Assembly: GCF_013032445.1 (NCBI RefSeq)
Contig: NZ_WQCA01000023.1
Span: 1-36,924 of the forward strand
Source of the DNA: Ruegeria arenilitoris
GTDB lineage: Bacteria > Pseudomonadota > Alphaproteobacteria > Rhodobacterales > Rhodobacteraceae
DNA length: 36,924 nucleotides
Direction of reading: 5' to 3'
Shown here: positions 25,312 through 33,000 of the stretch, piece after piece
Position numbering within the stretch: the first letter of the stretch is position 1
Layout: each line of letters begins with the position of its first letter
Position numbers and translations under genes: made by a program
The notes under the pieces: model-generated
What the model saw: only the letters and a program-made list of their open reading frames with translations
Databases searched by the model: none
Told to the model about the DNA's origin: nothing

Positions 25312-26178
25312 ATGCCCGATATCTGGGGAATAGGCGCGATATTGTCCAAACTGATGCTGTATGTCGGCATTGGCGGTGCGACTGGTCTTTTGATCATTCG
25401 GGTTGCTTTTTCTGACTTGGTGACGCCTCTGGGTGATAAGATGCGCGTTCAAATTGCTCTGTTGGCGGGACTTGCGCTTGCGGGCTCTGTCCTTGGGTAC
25501 ATGCTGCGCGGCGGTGCCCTTACGGGAGGAGCAGATGGCATGACCGATCCAGAAATGCTCGGTCTGTTGTGGCAGACTCCGGTTGGCGATGTTCTGGTCT
25601 ATCGGGTTGTCGGGACGGTTTTGATAATCGCCGGGGTATTCATGCCCCTAATCGGCCAATGGATCGCGCTTGCCGGTGGAATGATCGCCCTGTGGTCCTT
25701 CGCTCAGATCGGGCATCTCCCCGAGTTGGAGATAACGGGCGCCCGGCTTCTATTGCTCCTGCACCTTTTGGGAATTGCGTTTTGGATAGGTATCCTTGGA
25801 CCCTTGCGCGCCCTGTCACGACAGCCAGAATATCTGAGCAGCGCGGCCATGTTGGGGCATCGGTTTGGGCAGGCGGCTTCGGTTATTGTCCCTGCATTGA
25901 TTGTGGCGGGACTGCTGATGGCTTGGATGTTGCTTGGCGATATGCGGGTGCTGATGACAACGGGTTACGGGCAAACCCTGCTGATCAAAATTGCACTTGT
26001 GGGCGTGGTCCTGACGTTGGCGACCGCAAACAAACTGCGCTTCGTTCCCGCCATGCAGGCCGGGGACGATAAGGCCGCGCGGCATCTGGCGCGCTCGATT
26101 GAAATCGAAACTGCGGTCATACTGATGGTGCTTGTCGCCACCGCGACGCTCACCAGCGTTCTGACCCTACCGAATTGA
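25312..26178 (+). CDS. copD: Copper-resistance/uptake membrane protein CopD
   Basis: A 288-residue inner-membrane protein with about eight hydrophobic segments. The pattern ARLLLLLHLLGIAFWIGILGPL and, later, HRFGQAASVIVPALIVAGLLMAW with YGQTLLIKIALVGVVLTLATANKLRFVP matches CopD. Conserved membrane His (HLLGIAFWIG) may bind copper. The ATG at 25312 sits two bases after the copC stop; longer readings overlap copC. Works with CopC, probably importing copper for maturation of periplasmic enzymes such as the following oxidase. Confidence 0.88.
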   Translation: MPDIWGIGAILSKLMLYVGIGGATGLLIIRVAFSDLVTPLGDKMRVQIALLAGLALAGSVLGYMLRGGALTGGADGMTDPEMLGLLWQTPVGDVLVYRVVGTVLIIAGVFMPLIGQWIALAGGMIALWSFAQIGHLPELEITGARLLLLLHLLGIAFWIGILGPLRALSRQPEYLSSAAMLGHRFGQAASVIVPALIVAGLLMAWMLLGDMRVLMTTGYGQTLLIKIALVGVVLTLATANKLRFVPAMQAGDDKAARHLARSIEIETAVILMVLVATATLTSVLTLPN

Positions 26179-26186
26179 GGCACTCC

Positions 26187-27497
26187 ATGAAAAGGCGAGA
26201 CTTCCTGATTACAACATGCGCGGCGGCACTGGCACCGCGTATCGCTCTTGCATCAGCACCCTTTGACCTGGTCGCTCAGCCAGTTATTGGGCAAATCCTG
26301 CCCGAAGGTGATCCGGTGACAGAGATGCTTGGGTTTAACGGCAGCACTCCCGGCCCCGTGCTTCGTGCCCGTCAGGGCGATACATTTGATATTCGGTTCC
26401 TGAACCAGATTGATGAGGGCTCGGCGGTGCATTGGCACGGGTTGCGCATCGACAATGCGATGGATGGTGTGCCGGGGATGACCCAAGATGTCATCGAGAC
26501 GGGTGCCGAGTTCACATACAGTTTTCGTGCACCCGACGCCGGAACATTTTGGTATCACTCGCACAATCGGTCGTGGGAACAGGTTGCAAAGGGTCTGTAC
26601 GGCCCGTTGATTGTAGAGGAACCAACACCGCCCGATGTGGATCACGATCTGATTGTCATGATTGACGATTGGCGCATCACCGAAGCCGGAGCGCTCGTCG
26701 ACGGCTTCGAGAACAGGCACGACCAGGCACATCAAGGGCGGCTGGGCAATTTTGCCCGCGCGCTTGTCGAGCCGAATACGCCGGTCCGGCGCGGAGATCG
26801 CGTACGCTTGCGGTTGATCAACGTTGCAACAGACCGGATATTTCCGATTGAGCTAGAAGGTATCGACGGCAAAATCGTTGCTTTCGACGGCATGCCACTG
26901 CCGAACCCGCAAGAGGTTTCGAACCTTCTTTTCGCACCGGCTCAACGGGCAGATATTATTGCGGACGTAACATCAGCTGATCAGATCGCCTTTGTATTCC
27001 CAACCCGCGACGATCCCTATCTGCTGGGAAAAATCCCTGTTGAGGGGGCGAACACCACGCGGCAACCATCTGGAATTCCCGCGCTGCCACCAAACGAGCA
27101 GAAGCAGCCAGATCTCGACAATGCGGTGGCCCTGACGCTTACCATGCAAGGCGGGGCAATGAGCCGCCCCGCAAGCACGCAAACCGACATTTGGGCGCTC
27201 AACGGGCAATCCGGCCTGACGGACACGCCTTTACACAGGTTCGAACGTGGCCAAGCTGCACGCATCCGCCTGGTGAACGACACCCGTTTCCCGCATGGCA
27301 TTCATTTGCATGGGCATCACTTCTTTGAAGTCGGTACGGACGGTAGCTTGGGCGCATTCCGGGATACATCCCTGGTGAATGCAGGCGGGACCCGCGACAT
27401 TGTCTGCGTGTTCGACAACCCCGGCAATTGGCTGTTGCACTGCCACATGCTGGGGCACCAAGCGGCTGGCATGAAGACATGGGTGGAGGTCTCATGA
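26187..27497 (+). CDS. Tat-exported multicopper oxidase
   Basis: A 436-residue three-cupredoxin-domain oxidase of the laccase/CueO/CopA group. The N-terminus MKRRDFLITTCAAALA is a Tat signal. All four copper-ligand clusters are intact: His82-Trp-His84, His124-Ser-His126, HLHGHHF at 373-379 and His418-Cys419-His420 with His424 and Met429 (HCHMLGHQAAGM), the last giving the type 1 site with an axial Met. It lacks the Met-rich segment of E. coli CueO. It likely oxidises Cu(I) or another periplasmic substrate using oxygen. ATG 26187 begins the Tat signal and lies 8 bases after copD; its stop overlaps the next cytochrome gene (ATGA). Confidence 0.9.
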   Translation: MKRRDFLITTCAAALAPRIALASAPFDLVAQPVIGQILPEGDPVTEMLGFNGSTPGPVLRARQGDTFDIRFLNQIDEGSAVHWHGLRIDNAMDGVPGMTQDVIETGAEFTYSFRAPDAGTFWYHSHNRSWEQVAKGLYGPLIVEEPTPPDVDHDLIVMIDDWRITEAGALVDGFENRHDQAHQGRLGNFARALVEPNTPVRRGDRVRLRLINVATDRIFPIELEGIDGKIVAFDGMPLPNPQEVSNLLFAPAQRADIIADVTSADQIAFVFPTRDDPYLLGKIPVEGANTTRQPSGIPALPPNEQKQPDLDNAVALTLTMQGGAMSRPASTQTDIWALNGQSGLTDTPLHRFERGQAARIRLVNDTRFPHGIHLHGHHFFEVGTDGSLGAFRDTSLVNAGGTRDIVCVFDNPGNWLLHCHMLGHQAAGMKTWVEVS

Positions 27498-27925
27498 AAC
27501 GCTTGCTCACCGTCGCTGCATGTAGCGCCGCGACTGGCGTTGTCGCTGGCCACGAATTGGACGACCGCGATTTGACCAATGGGCAGGCGCTCTACGCCGA
27601 ACAATGCGCGTCTTGTCATGGCGCCAATCTCGAAGGGCAGCCAGATTGGCAGACGCCTGACGAAAACGGTGTTCTGCCTGCGCCGCCTCATGATGAGAGC
27701 GGACATACATGGCACCACGACAATCAACTTTTGTTCGAATACACCCGACTGGGAGGCGAGGCTGCATTGGCTGTGCGCGGCGTCGACGGCTTTGCCAGTG
27801 GTATGCCCGGATTTGGGGATATCCTCACCGACGATGATATCTGGGACATTCTCGCCTACATAAGGTCCACTTGGCCTGAGCGCGTTCAAGTAATTCAAGC
27901 GGGTCGCAATCCGCCGCATCCGTGA
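27494..27925 (+). CDS. c-type cytochrome
   Basis: A 143-residue monohaem cytochrome c with a signal peptide (about residues 1-18). The haem site is CASCH in LYAEQCASCHGANLEG, and the axial Met is likely in FASGMPGFGD. The mature region has the PDWQ...GVLPAPPHD and HTWHH segments often found in cytochromes encoded beside copper oxidases. The ATG overlaps the oxidase stop by four bases, so it is translationally coupled, suggesting physical or functional pairing with the oxidase. It ends the cluster. Confidence 0.87.
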   Translation: MKRLLTVAACSAATGVVAGHELDDRDLTNGQALYAEQCASCHGANLEGQPDWQTPDENGVLPAPPHDESGHTWHHDNQLLFEYTRLGGEAALAVRGVDGFASGMPGFGDILTDDDIWDILAYIRSTWPERVQVIQAGRNPPHP

Positions 27926-28111
27926 CGCAATGTTGTGGGAGTTGCCATAGGATTTTGGGCAACGAAAGCTAACTTTGTCCGCATTTCGCGAGTTCAGGCA
28001 GCCTTTGATTTTGCGCTCGCAGCGAACGGCAGGTTCGACGGGCCGCGCCGCAGCATGGAGACTATGGGTTCAAGGTCCGCTGCGGGCTGTTTGCGCTACA
28101 CATCACCGTTC

Positions 28112-28504
28112 TCATCCGGATGTAGCTGGGGCATAACTTCCGTCTTCGCGATGTACTTCGCGCCCGCTGAGCGGTGGATTGAATACGCAGACCAGTCGCA
28201 GATCAACCTCTGTTGCACGCACCAAGTGTCGGTCGTGTTGATCCAAGGCGTAGAGGGTAAATGGCTCAAGGGAGTGCCAGGTCTCATCTTCAGGTGCTCT
28301 GATCCGCCCCTTGCCCTCGATACAGTAGCATGCCTCCAGATGATGGGTGTATTCCAGCTCAAGCTCTGCGCCCTTTTTGATGATCGTATCTGTTAGCGAA
28401 AAACCCATACCATCTGATGCGAGCAGCAGTCTTCTGCTATTCCAACCCGACCCGGCAACGTCCCGTTCAGTATCAATGATATCCTTGAGTGCCCTAACAA
28501 TCAT
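28112..28504 (-). CDS. ectC: Orphan ectoine synthase (EctC)
   Basis: A 130-residue cupin matching ectoine synthase, which cyclises N-gamma-acetyl-diaminobutyrate to ectoine. The iron ligands known from bacterial EctC fall at the same numbers here: Glu57 (HHLEACYCIEG), Tyr85 (FTLYALDQ) and His93 (HDRH). Trp21, Arg25 and Thr40, used for substrate binding, are also present, and the start MIVRALKDI and ending CVFNPPLSGREVH are typical. ectA and ectB, needed to make the usual substrate, are not in the window. It lies 17 bases downstream of an SDR gene and probably shares its transcript. It may use another substrate or complete a pathway encoded elsewhere. Confidence 0.87.
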   Translation of the reverse strand: MIVRALKDIIDTERDVAGSGWNSRRLLLASDGMGFSLTDTIIKKGAELELEYTHHLEACYCIEGKGRIRAPEDETWHSLEPFTLYALDQHDRHLVRATEVDLRLVCVFNPPLSGREVHREDGSYAPATSG

Positions 28505-28521
28505 ACCTAACCGCCTAATTT

Positions 28522-29271
28522 CTATCGTACCGCGCGATTCATCCCACCGTCGGATAGTATACTCTGACCATTGATGTAACGAGCGCCTTCGCTGGCAAGA
28601 AACACGCAAGCCTGCCCAATTTCCTCAAATGTTGCCGGGCGCTGCGCAGGGATTTCCTGAAGGGCCTGTTCGGACAGGTTCACGTTCTCGCAGAACCCAG
28701 GAAGGAGATTGTTCATGCGAATATTATGCCGCGCATACCGATCTCCATAGAGCTTTGAGAAACTGTGCAGAGCACCGCGCAGGATACTCATGGGATATGG
28801 TGCACGTGGTTCGATCGTATTCATGGACGAGATGTTCACGAAGGCGCCGCCGCCTTGTTCGATCAGTATGGGCGTGACGATGCGGGCAATCTTGACGACG
28901 TTCAGCACGTACATGTCCAAACTTTCGTGCCACAACTCGTCGCTGAGTTTCAAAAGCGGCCCGTCAAAGTCAGGATCGAAACCAACGGTCTTGATGGCCT
29001 CTGGCACAGTGCCACCGTGGCCCATATTACTGACGATTGCGTCAATCCGCCCATATTTTCTCATGGTGTCGTCGATCATCGCTTGCAAGTCGTCGATGTC
29101 CAAAACAGAGCCTCGGCGGCCAATACCCCCAAGCTCCTCCGCCAGCTTAACCGAGCGATTGGACGGCGACATCAGCGATACTTTGTAGCCAGCCTTTGCC
29201 ATTTCAATGGCGCAGCCACGGCCAATGCCTTGTCCTGTTCCAGTCATCAGCGCGACTTTGACTTCAGGCAT
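28522..29271 (-). CDS. SDR-family oxidoreductase with an altered active site
   Basis: A 249-residue short-chain dehydrogenase/reductase. The cofactor-binding TGTGQGIGRG is near residue 12, NMG-type segment SNMGHGG near 83, and NISSMNT carries the Ser. The usual YxxxK is not present: the region reads YPMSILRGALHSFSKLYGD, so Lys at the canonical spacing is replaced by Ile and an Arg sits two residues later. Some SDR subgroups share this change, but catalysis may differ. The C-terminal FLASEGARYINGQSILSDGG is classic. ATG 29271 has AAAGGGGA upstream. It heads a two-gene operon with ectC and is divergent from a LysR gene. Substrate unknown. Confidence 0.85.
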   Translation of the reverse strand: MPEVKVALMTGTGQGIGRGCAIEMAKAGYKVSLMSPSNRSVKLAEELGGIGRRGSVLDIDDLQAMIDDTMRKYGRIDAIVSNMGHGGTVPEAIKTVGFDPDFDGPLLKLSDELWHESLDMYVLNVVKIARIVTPILIEQGGGAFVNISSMNTIEPRAPYPMSILRGALHSFSKLYGDRYARHNIRMNNLLPGFCENVNLSEQALQEIPAQRPATFEEIGQACVFLASEGARYINGQSILSDGGMNRAVR

Positions 29272-29301
29272 GGTATCCCCTTTCTCTAGGTGCATAGTAT
29301 G

Positions 29302-29342
29302 TTAGAATTTTTGCGTTGAAGTCAGTGTACCTTCTTAGAATT
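29302..29342. promoter_or_regulatory. Two TTAGAATT direct repeats in the SDR-LysR promoter region
   Basis: TTAGAATT occurs at 29302-29309 and 29335-29342, start-to-start distance 33 bases, about three helical turns, in the gap between the divergent SDR and LysR genes. Phased sites are usual for LysR regulators. The AT-rich octamer could also recur by chance. Confidence 0.4.
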
Positions 29343-29389
29343 CGGAGAACCTATCGAGTTTTCGGAACATGGCTGTTAGGTTTTCTCAT

Positions 29390-30268
29390 ATGGCGGACAA
29401 CCTCAGACACCTTCGTGCCCTTCAGGCCTTTAACGAAACCGCAACTCACTCCAGCCTAACTAAGGCAGCGGATGTTCTGAACGTCACCCACGGGGCAATA
29501 AGTCGGCAAATAAAATTGCTCGAACTGCATCTTGGCGTGACGCTCTTTCACCGCTGCCCCAATGGTGTTGTACTGACCAAGGCCGGAGAACGCCTGTATC
29601 ACTCAACACGCGGGGCGTTTTCCACGCTGCAACAGGGTGTTTCGGAGGTGAAACGACTACATCACCGCCAGTCGATTACAGTGTCTTTGTCAACATCGCT
29701 GGCGCTCAAGTGGTTTGTGCCGCTACTTAATTCGTTTCAGCAAGAACATCCTGGTATCGCGTTGCTGCTGGACACAAATGATGCGTTTGTGAATTTTGAT
29801 ACGTCCGAGGTCGATATCGCTCTGCGGTTTGGTGAGCCGAGTTGGGGCGGGCTGTATTATGAGCAAATCAGGCAAGAGGAACTGGTTGTGGTGGCTGCGC
29901 CGTCGCTTGTGGAAAACAGCCAGCTTCCAATGGGTGCGGAGGACATAGCGGATCTCCCCTTATTGAACGATGCCTTCAACGTCGGATGGGAAAGCTGGGC
30001 TGCGCAAGTTGGATTGAATCCTGATCGAGTCAATTCACAGAGCATCAAGTACGTGGATAGTGCTGTTCTGTTGGAGGCAGCGATTGACGGACAAGGCGTG
30101 GCATTGGCGAGACATCTCTTGGCAGAGAGGGACTTAAAACTTGGTCGGCTGCTTTGCCTTGATGAAAGCCGTGTTCCATTGGGTCGCGGGCTCTACTTCG
30201 TCTGCCGACCCGGCGATCAGGAGCGAGTCACGGTGAGAATTTTCAAAAAATGGCTTATGTCAATTTGA
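29390..30268 (+). CDS. LysR-family transcriptional regulator (GcvA-like)
   Basis: A 292-residue regulator. The N-terminal winged helix (about residues 5-65) includes SLTKAADVLNVTHGAISRQIKLLE; the rest is a two-lobed periplasmic-binding-like effector domain (about 90-290) with VDIALRFGEPSWGGLYYEQI, of the GcvA/AmpR type. ATG 29390 aligns with the usual LysR beginning; another ATG 21 bases upstream adds a poorly fitting extension. It is divergent from the SDR-ectC operon, so it most likely controls it in response to a small molecule. The complete IS6 element inserts 27 bases after its stop. Confidence 0.88.
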   Translation: MADNLRHLRALQAFNETATHSSLTKAADVLNVTHGAISRQIKLLELHLGVTLFHRCPNGVVLTKAGERLYHSTRGAFSTLQQGVSEVKRLHHRQSITVSLSTSLALKWFVPLLNSFQQEHPGIALLLDTNDAFVNFDTSEVDIALRFGEPSWGGLYYEQIRQEELVVVAAPSLVENSQLPMGAEDIADLPLLNDAFNVGWESWAAQVGLNPDRVNSQSIKYVDSAVLLEAAIDGQGVALARHLLAERDLKLGRLLCLDESRVPLGRGLYFVCRPGDQERVTVRIFKKWLMSI

Positions 30269-30295
30269 GCATTGGGTTCAAATCGAAGCCCCAAG

Positions 30296-31113
30296 GGTCT
30301 TGTCAGAAGAACTTTGCTTGAGCGGGGCAGGGTGGTTGCGTAGCTTTTTCCCATGACCAGACCTGCCTATTTCAAGTACTTTAAAACCAGTCCTGAGATC
30401 ATCCGCCTTGCGGTGATGCTGTACATCCGTTTCCCGCTCTCGCTTCGGAATGTCGAAGATCTGCTGCATGAGCGAGGCATCGACGTGAGCCACGAAACAG
30501 TCCGATATTGGTGGAACAGGTTTGGCCCGATGTTTGCTGCTGAGATTAGACGGAAGCGTGTTCAGCAACTGCGCGCGTTCTCCAAATGGAAGTGGCACGT
30601 GGATGAGGGTTTCGCGAGGGTAAATGGCAAGCGGCATTATCTTTGGCGGGCCGTTGATCATGAAGGCGAGGTGCTGGAAGCCATTGTCACCAAACGCCGA
30701 AACAAGCAGGCTGCACTGAAATTCCTCAGGAAATTGATGAAGCGGCACGGCAAAGCGGAAAACGTCGTCACGGATCGCTTCGCCTCATACAGAGACGCGC
30801 TCAGAGAGCTTGGCGCTACCGAAAAACAAAGGACGGGCAGGTGGCTCAAAAACCGCGTTGAGAATTCGCACCTTCATTTCCGACGGCGTGAACGCGCCAT
30901 GCAACGTTTCAGGCGGATGCGAAGTTTGCAGAAGTTCGCCACCGTCCACTCCTCCGTCTACAATCACTTCAACCAGGAAAGATCGCTAGCAAGCCGAGAC
31001 ACCTTTAAGCTGACCCGCACCGCCGCCCTGGCCGAGTGGCGTCAACTTTGTTCCGGATAGGTTCACGGTTTCTGCGGCAAACTGAGACTGGTTCGAATTT
31101 GTCTGACAGCACC
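30296..31113 (+). mobile_element. Complete IS6-family insertion sequence
   Basis: An 818-bp element bounded by inverted repeats: left GGTCTTGTCAGAAGAA, right (complement) GGTGCTGTCAGACAAA. It holds a full-length transposase. Flanking octamers (GCCCCAAG left, GACTTCGA right) are not a duplication, so it has probably taken part in rearrangement since insertion. Other copies lie at both ends of the window, all in the same orientation. The next 266 bases (31114-31379) hold no recognisable gene. Confidence 0.9.
30353..31060 (+). CDS. IS6-family transposase
   Basis: A 235-residue DDE transposase of the IS6/IS26 family, full length. After the N-terminal helix-turn-helix (SHETVRYWWNRFG) come the catalytic Asp84 (KWHVDEGF), Asp141 (VVTDRFASY) and Glu170 (KNRVENSH). 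No interruption is visible, so it is probably active. It differs at several positions from the fragments at 1-55, 36706 and 36870, so these represent more than one isoform. Confidence 0.93.
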   Translation: MTRPAYFKYFKTSPEIIRLAVMLYIRFPLSLRNVEDLLHERGIDVSHETVRYWWNRFGPMFAAEIRRKRVQQLRAFSKWKWHVDEGFARVNGKRHYLWRAVDHEGEVLEAIVTKRRNKQAALKFLRKLMKRHGKAENVVTDRFASYRDALRELGATEKQRTGRWLKNRVENSHLHFRRRERAMQRFRRMRSLQKFATVHSSVYNHFNQERSLASRDTFKLTRTAALAEWRQLCSG

Positions 31114-31379
31114 GACTTCGAGATTTTGCATTTGCAGCGAATGTCCGAAAAGCGGGCTGCGACCGCAGCACCGCAACCTGCCGCTGGATGTCTCCTTTGG
31201 GCCGTTCGCTGAACCCTTCAAACGACACAGCGATGACTTATCATTGCATTTGTGGATACCGCCGAGCCCTAACTTTCTGTTTTCTGCCATGCAACCAAAT
31301 TCCCGGTTAGCACTAAAAACCGACGCAGCTTATCTGTTGAGCTTCTTTGATCATGTAGCATCCTATGAAAAAAAACATA

Positions 31380-31823
31380 TTACCTGACCTCGCAGATTGG
31401 GAGAGTGTACGTCACTGCGGTACCTTCAACACAAGTGTCGCCCAGTGAGTCCGCTATACATGTGTTCAACGTGCAAATAGGTTTGTCATCGCGTACTTCG
31501 ACAACCTCGACCCGCGCCTCAATCGTTTGTCCTACACGCACAGCCTTTTTGAACCGCCAGTTGGTTTCAAGGAACACCGTACCCGGGCCGGGAAGATCTT
31601 CTGCGACGACAGCATTGAGTAACCCTGTGGTCACACCGCCCTGAACGACCAATCCGCCAAGGACGGTCTTGGCAGCCAATAGGTCGTCATAGTGAATCGG
31701 GTTTCTGTCGCCGGTCATCGCGGTAAATGCCTCGACATCACGAAAAGAGGTCGCTCTTGTTCTGCTGGCCCGTTGACCCAGTTGAGGCTTGCCTCTACGG
31801 GTACCTGCCCATCCGTTTTCCAT
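31380..31823 (-). CDS. MaoC-like (R)-specific enoyl hydratase
   Basis: A 147-residue hot-dog-fold protein. The hydratase-2 motif is complete: FTAMTGDRNPIHYDDLLAA, with catalytic Asp and His in GDRNPIH. Such enzymes add water to enoyl-CoA or related unsaturated thioesters. ATG 31823 follows GAGGAGAAG; a longer reading overlaps the upstream gene. It is the last of five minus-strand genes, 10 bases after the FAD oxidoreductase, so a role in the same pathway is likely. The substrate need not be a CoA ester in this context. Confidence 0.88.
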   Translation of the reverse strand: MENGWAGTRRGKPQLGQRASRTRATSFRDVEAFTAMTGDRNPIHYDDLLAAKTVLGGLVVQGGVTTGLLNAVVAEDLPGPGTVFLETNWRFKKAVRVGQTIEARVEVVEVRDDKPICTLNTCIADSLGDTCVEGTAVTYTLPICEVR

Positions 31824-31833
31824 GATCTTCTCC

Positions 31834-32988
31834 TCATGCTGCCTGGGCCGATGGTGTGAGAGATTGTTGCAGGTAGGCAAACTCTGCTTTCATCACGGCG
31901 TTCAGATTCATGTGCAGGCCCTGCAATTGCGTCAGACTCCAGTCAAAGGACGCGATGTCAGCAGTAGTCTGGAAGAGCTTTGCCGACAGATGATCGCGTG
32001 TCTGCTGGTAATTGAACAGTTCGCCAAAGCCGCTTGTTTTCGCGGTTTCCGTAAGGATATGAGCGTCTCGCAACGCGTCGGTTATGCCATGTGCGGTCAA
32101 CGGATCTTTGAAGTATCCTGCATCTCCGACCAGTGCCCAACCCGGGCCTGCGCATTGCCGCATGTGTCCTGGCGCGCCCAGGAACCTTTTGGGTTTTTCG
32201 ACAAAGGACCGGCGATCTAGCTGTTCTGCCACTTCGGTATCCCAACGCCGCAACTGGGTGCGAAGACCCGTAAAAACGTCAGAACCGAACTTGCCTATGA
32301 ATGCGTCGGGGGGGCAGGCGACAAACAGGCAGTGCTGATCGTTTGTCGTTGGGATCAGCCCGGCCGCAGAGTTCACGTCATAAAACCATCGGTATCCAGA
32401 ATTGGGGAGGCCATCCACGTAGGCATAAGCACAGGCTGAGCGAATGTCCGAGCGAATGGTTTCCTTCGCGTCGACCAGTTTCGCGACAGACGAGTTTCTG
32501 CCGTCTGCGCCTACAACCAAGTCTGTGTGGATCGGATATCTGTTGCCGTCGCGGTCCATCAAAACAACGCCGGTCACACGGTTATCCGGCCCCCGGAGAA
32601 CGTCACAGCAGATGGTTGCTGTCCTCAACTCCACGCCTGCTTTTTGTGCGGCCTCGCCCAATACGTTGTCCAGCAGCCAGCGACGGGGGGCGAAAAGCCC
32701 CTCGTACCCAAGATCCGGTTGTAGCGGAATGTCGAACACCTCGTCGCCGTAGACGAACTGAGTCGCATTGACCGCCGGGGTGGACGCCTTGATCGGCTCC
32801 AACACGCCCCAATGAGCAAGCAAATGGACCGCAGGCCGCATCAGAGCGTGGGTTGAAAGCGTGTCTTGGATCTCGGCCTCTCGATCCACCAGCAGCACGC
32901 GTGCACCGCCCCGCGCCAGCAACATTGCGGTTGCGGCCCCGGCCACGCGGGCACCGATAACAATTGCATCATATTTCTGCGTTGGCAT
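31834..32988 (-). CDS. FAD-dependent oxidoreductase (geranylgeranyl-reductase / PHBH-like)
   Basis: A 384-residue flavoprotein of the group A (p-hydroxybenzoate hydroxylase-like) fold. The N-terminal dinucleotide motif reads VIGARVAGAATAMLLARGG, with Ala in place of the second usual Gly (GARVAG). The middle LVVGADGRNSSVAKLV is the DG motif, and GDAGYFKDPLTAHGITDALRDA is the FAD-ribityl GD motif. Members hydroxylate aromatics, epoxidise or reduce isoprenoid double bonds; which applies is unclear. It lies 12 bases after the FMO gene. Confidence 0.87.
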   Translation of the reverse strand: MPTQKYDAIVIGARVAGAATAMLLARGGARVLLVDREAEIQDTLSTHALMRPAVHLLAHWGVLEPIKASTPAVNATQFVYGDEVFDIPLQPDLGYEGLFAPRRWLLDNVLGEAAQKAGVELRTATICCDVLRGPDNRVTGVVLMDRDGNRYPIHTDLVVGADGRNSSVAKLVDAKETIRSDIRSACAYAYVDGLPNSGYRWFYDVNSAAGLIPTTNDQHCLFVACPPDAFIGKFGSDVFTGLRTQLRRWDTEVAEQLDRRSFVEKPKRFLGAPGHMRQCAGPGWALVGDAGYFKDPLTAHGITDALRDAHILTETAKTSGFGELFNYQQTRDHLSAKLFQTTADIASFDWSLTQLQGLHMNLNAVMKAEFAYLQQSLTPSAQAA

Positions 32989-33000
32989 GATGTCCTCCTC

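Noticed and set aside
27935..28396. 153-codon + strand frame opposite ectC
   Set aside because: The opposite strand encodes a protein with exact EctC active-site residues; the + frame shows no family features.
30288..30295. Possible matching target duplication between the IS6 copies (GCCCCAAG here versus AATCCAAG, the complement of 56-63)
   Set aside because: Only five of eight bases agree, which chance can explain; not usable as evidence for a shared transposition event.
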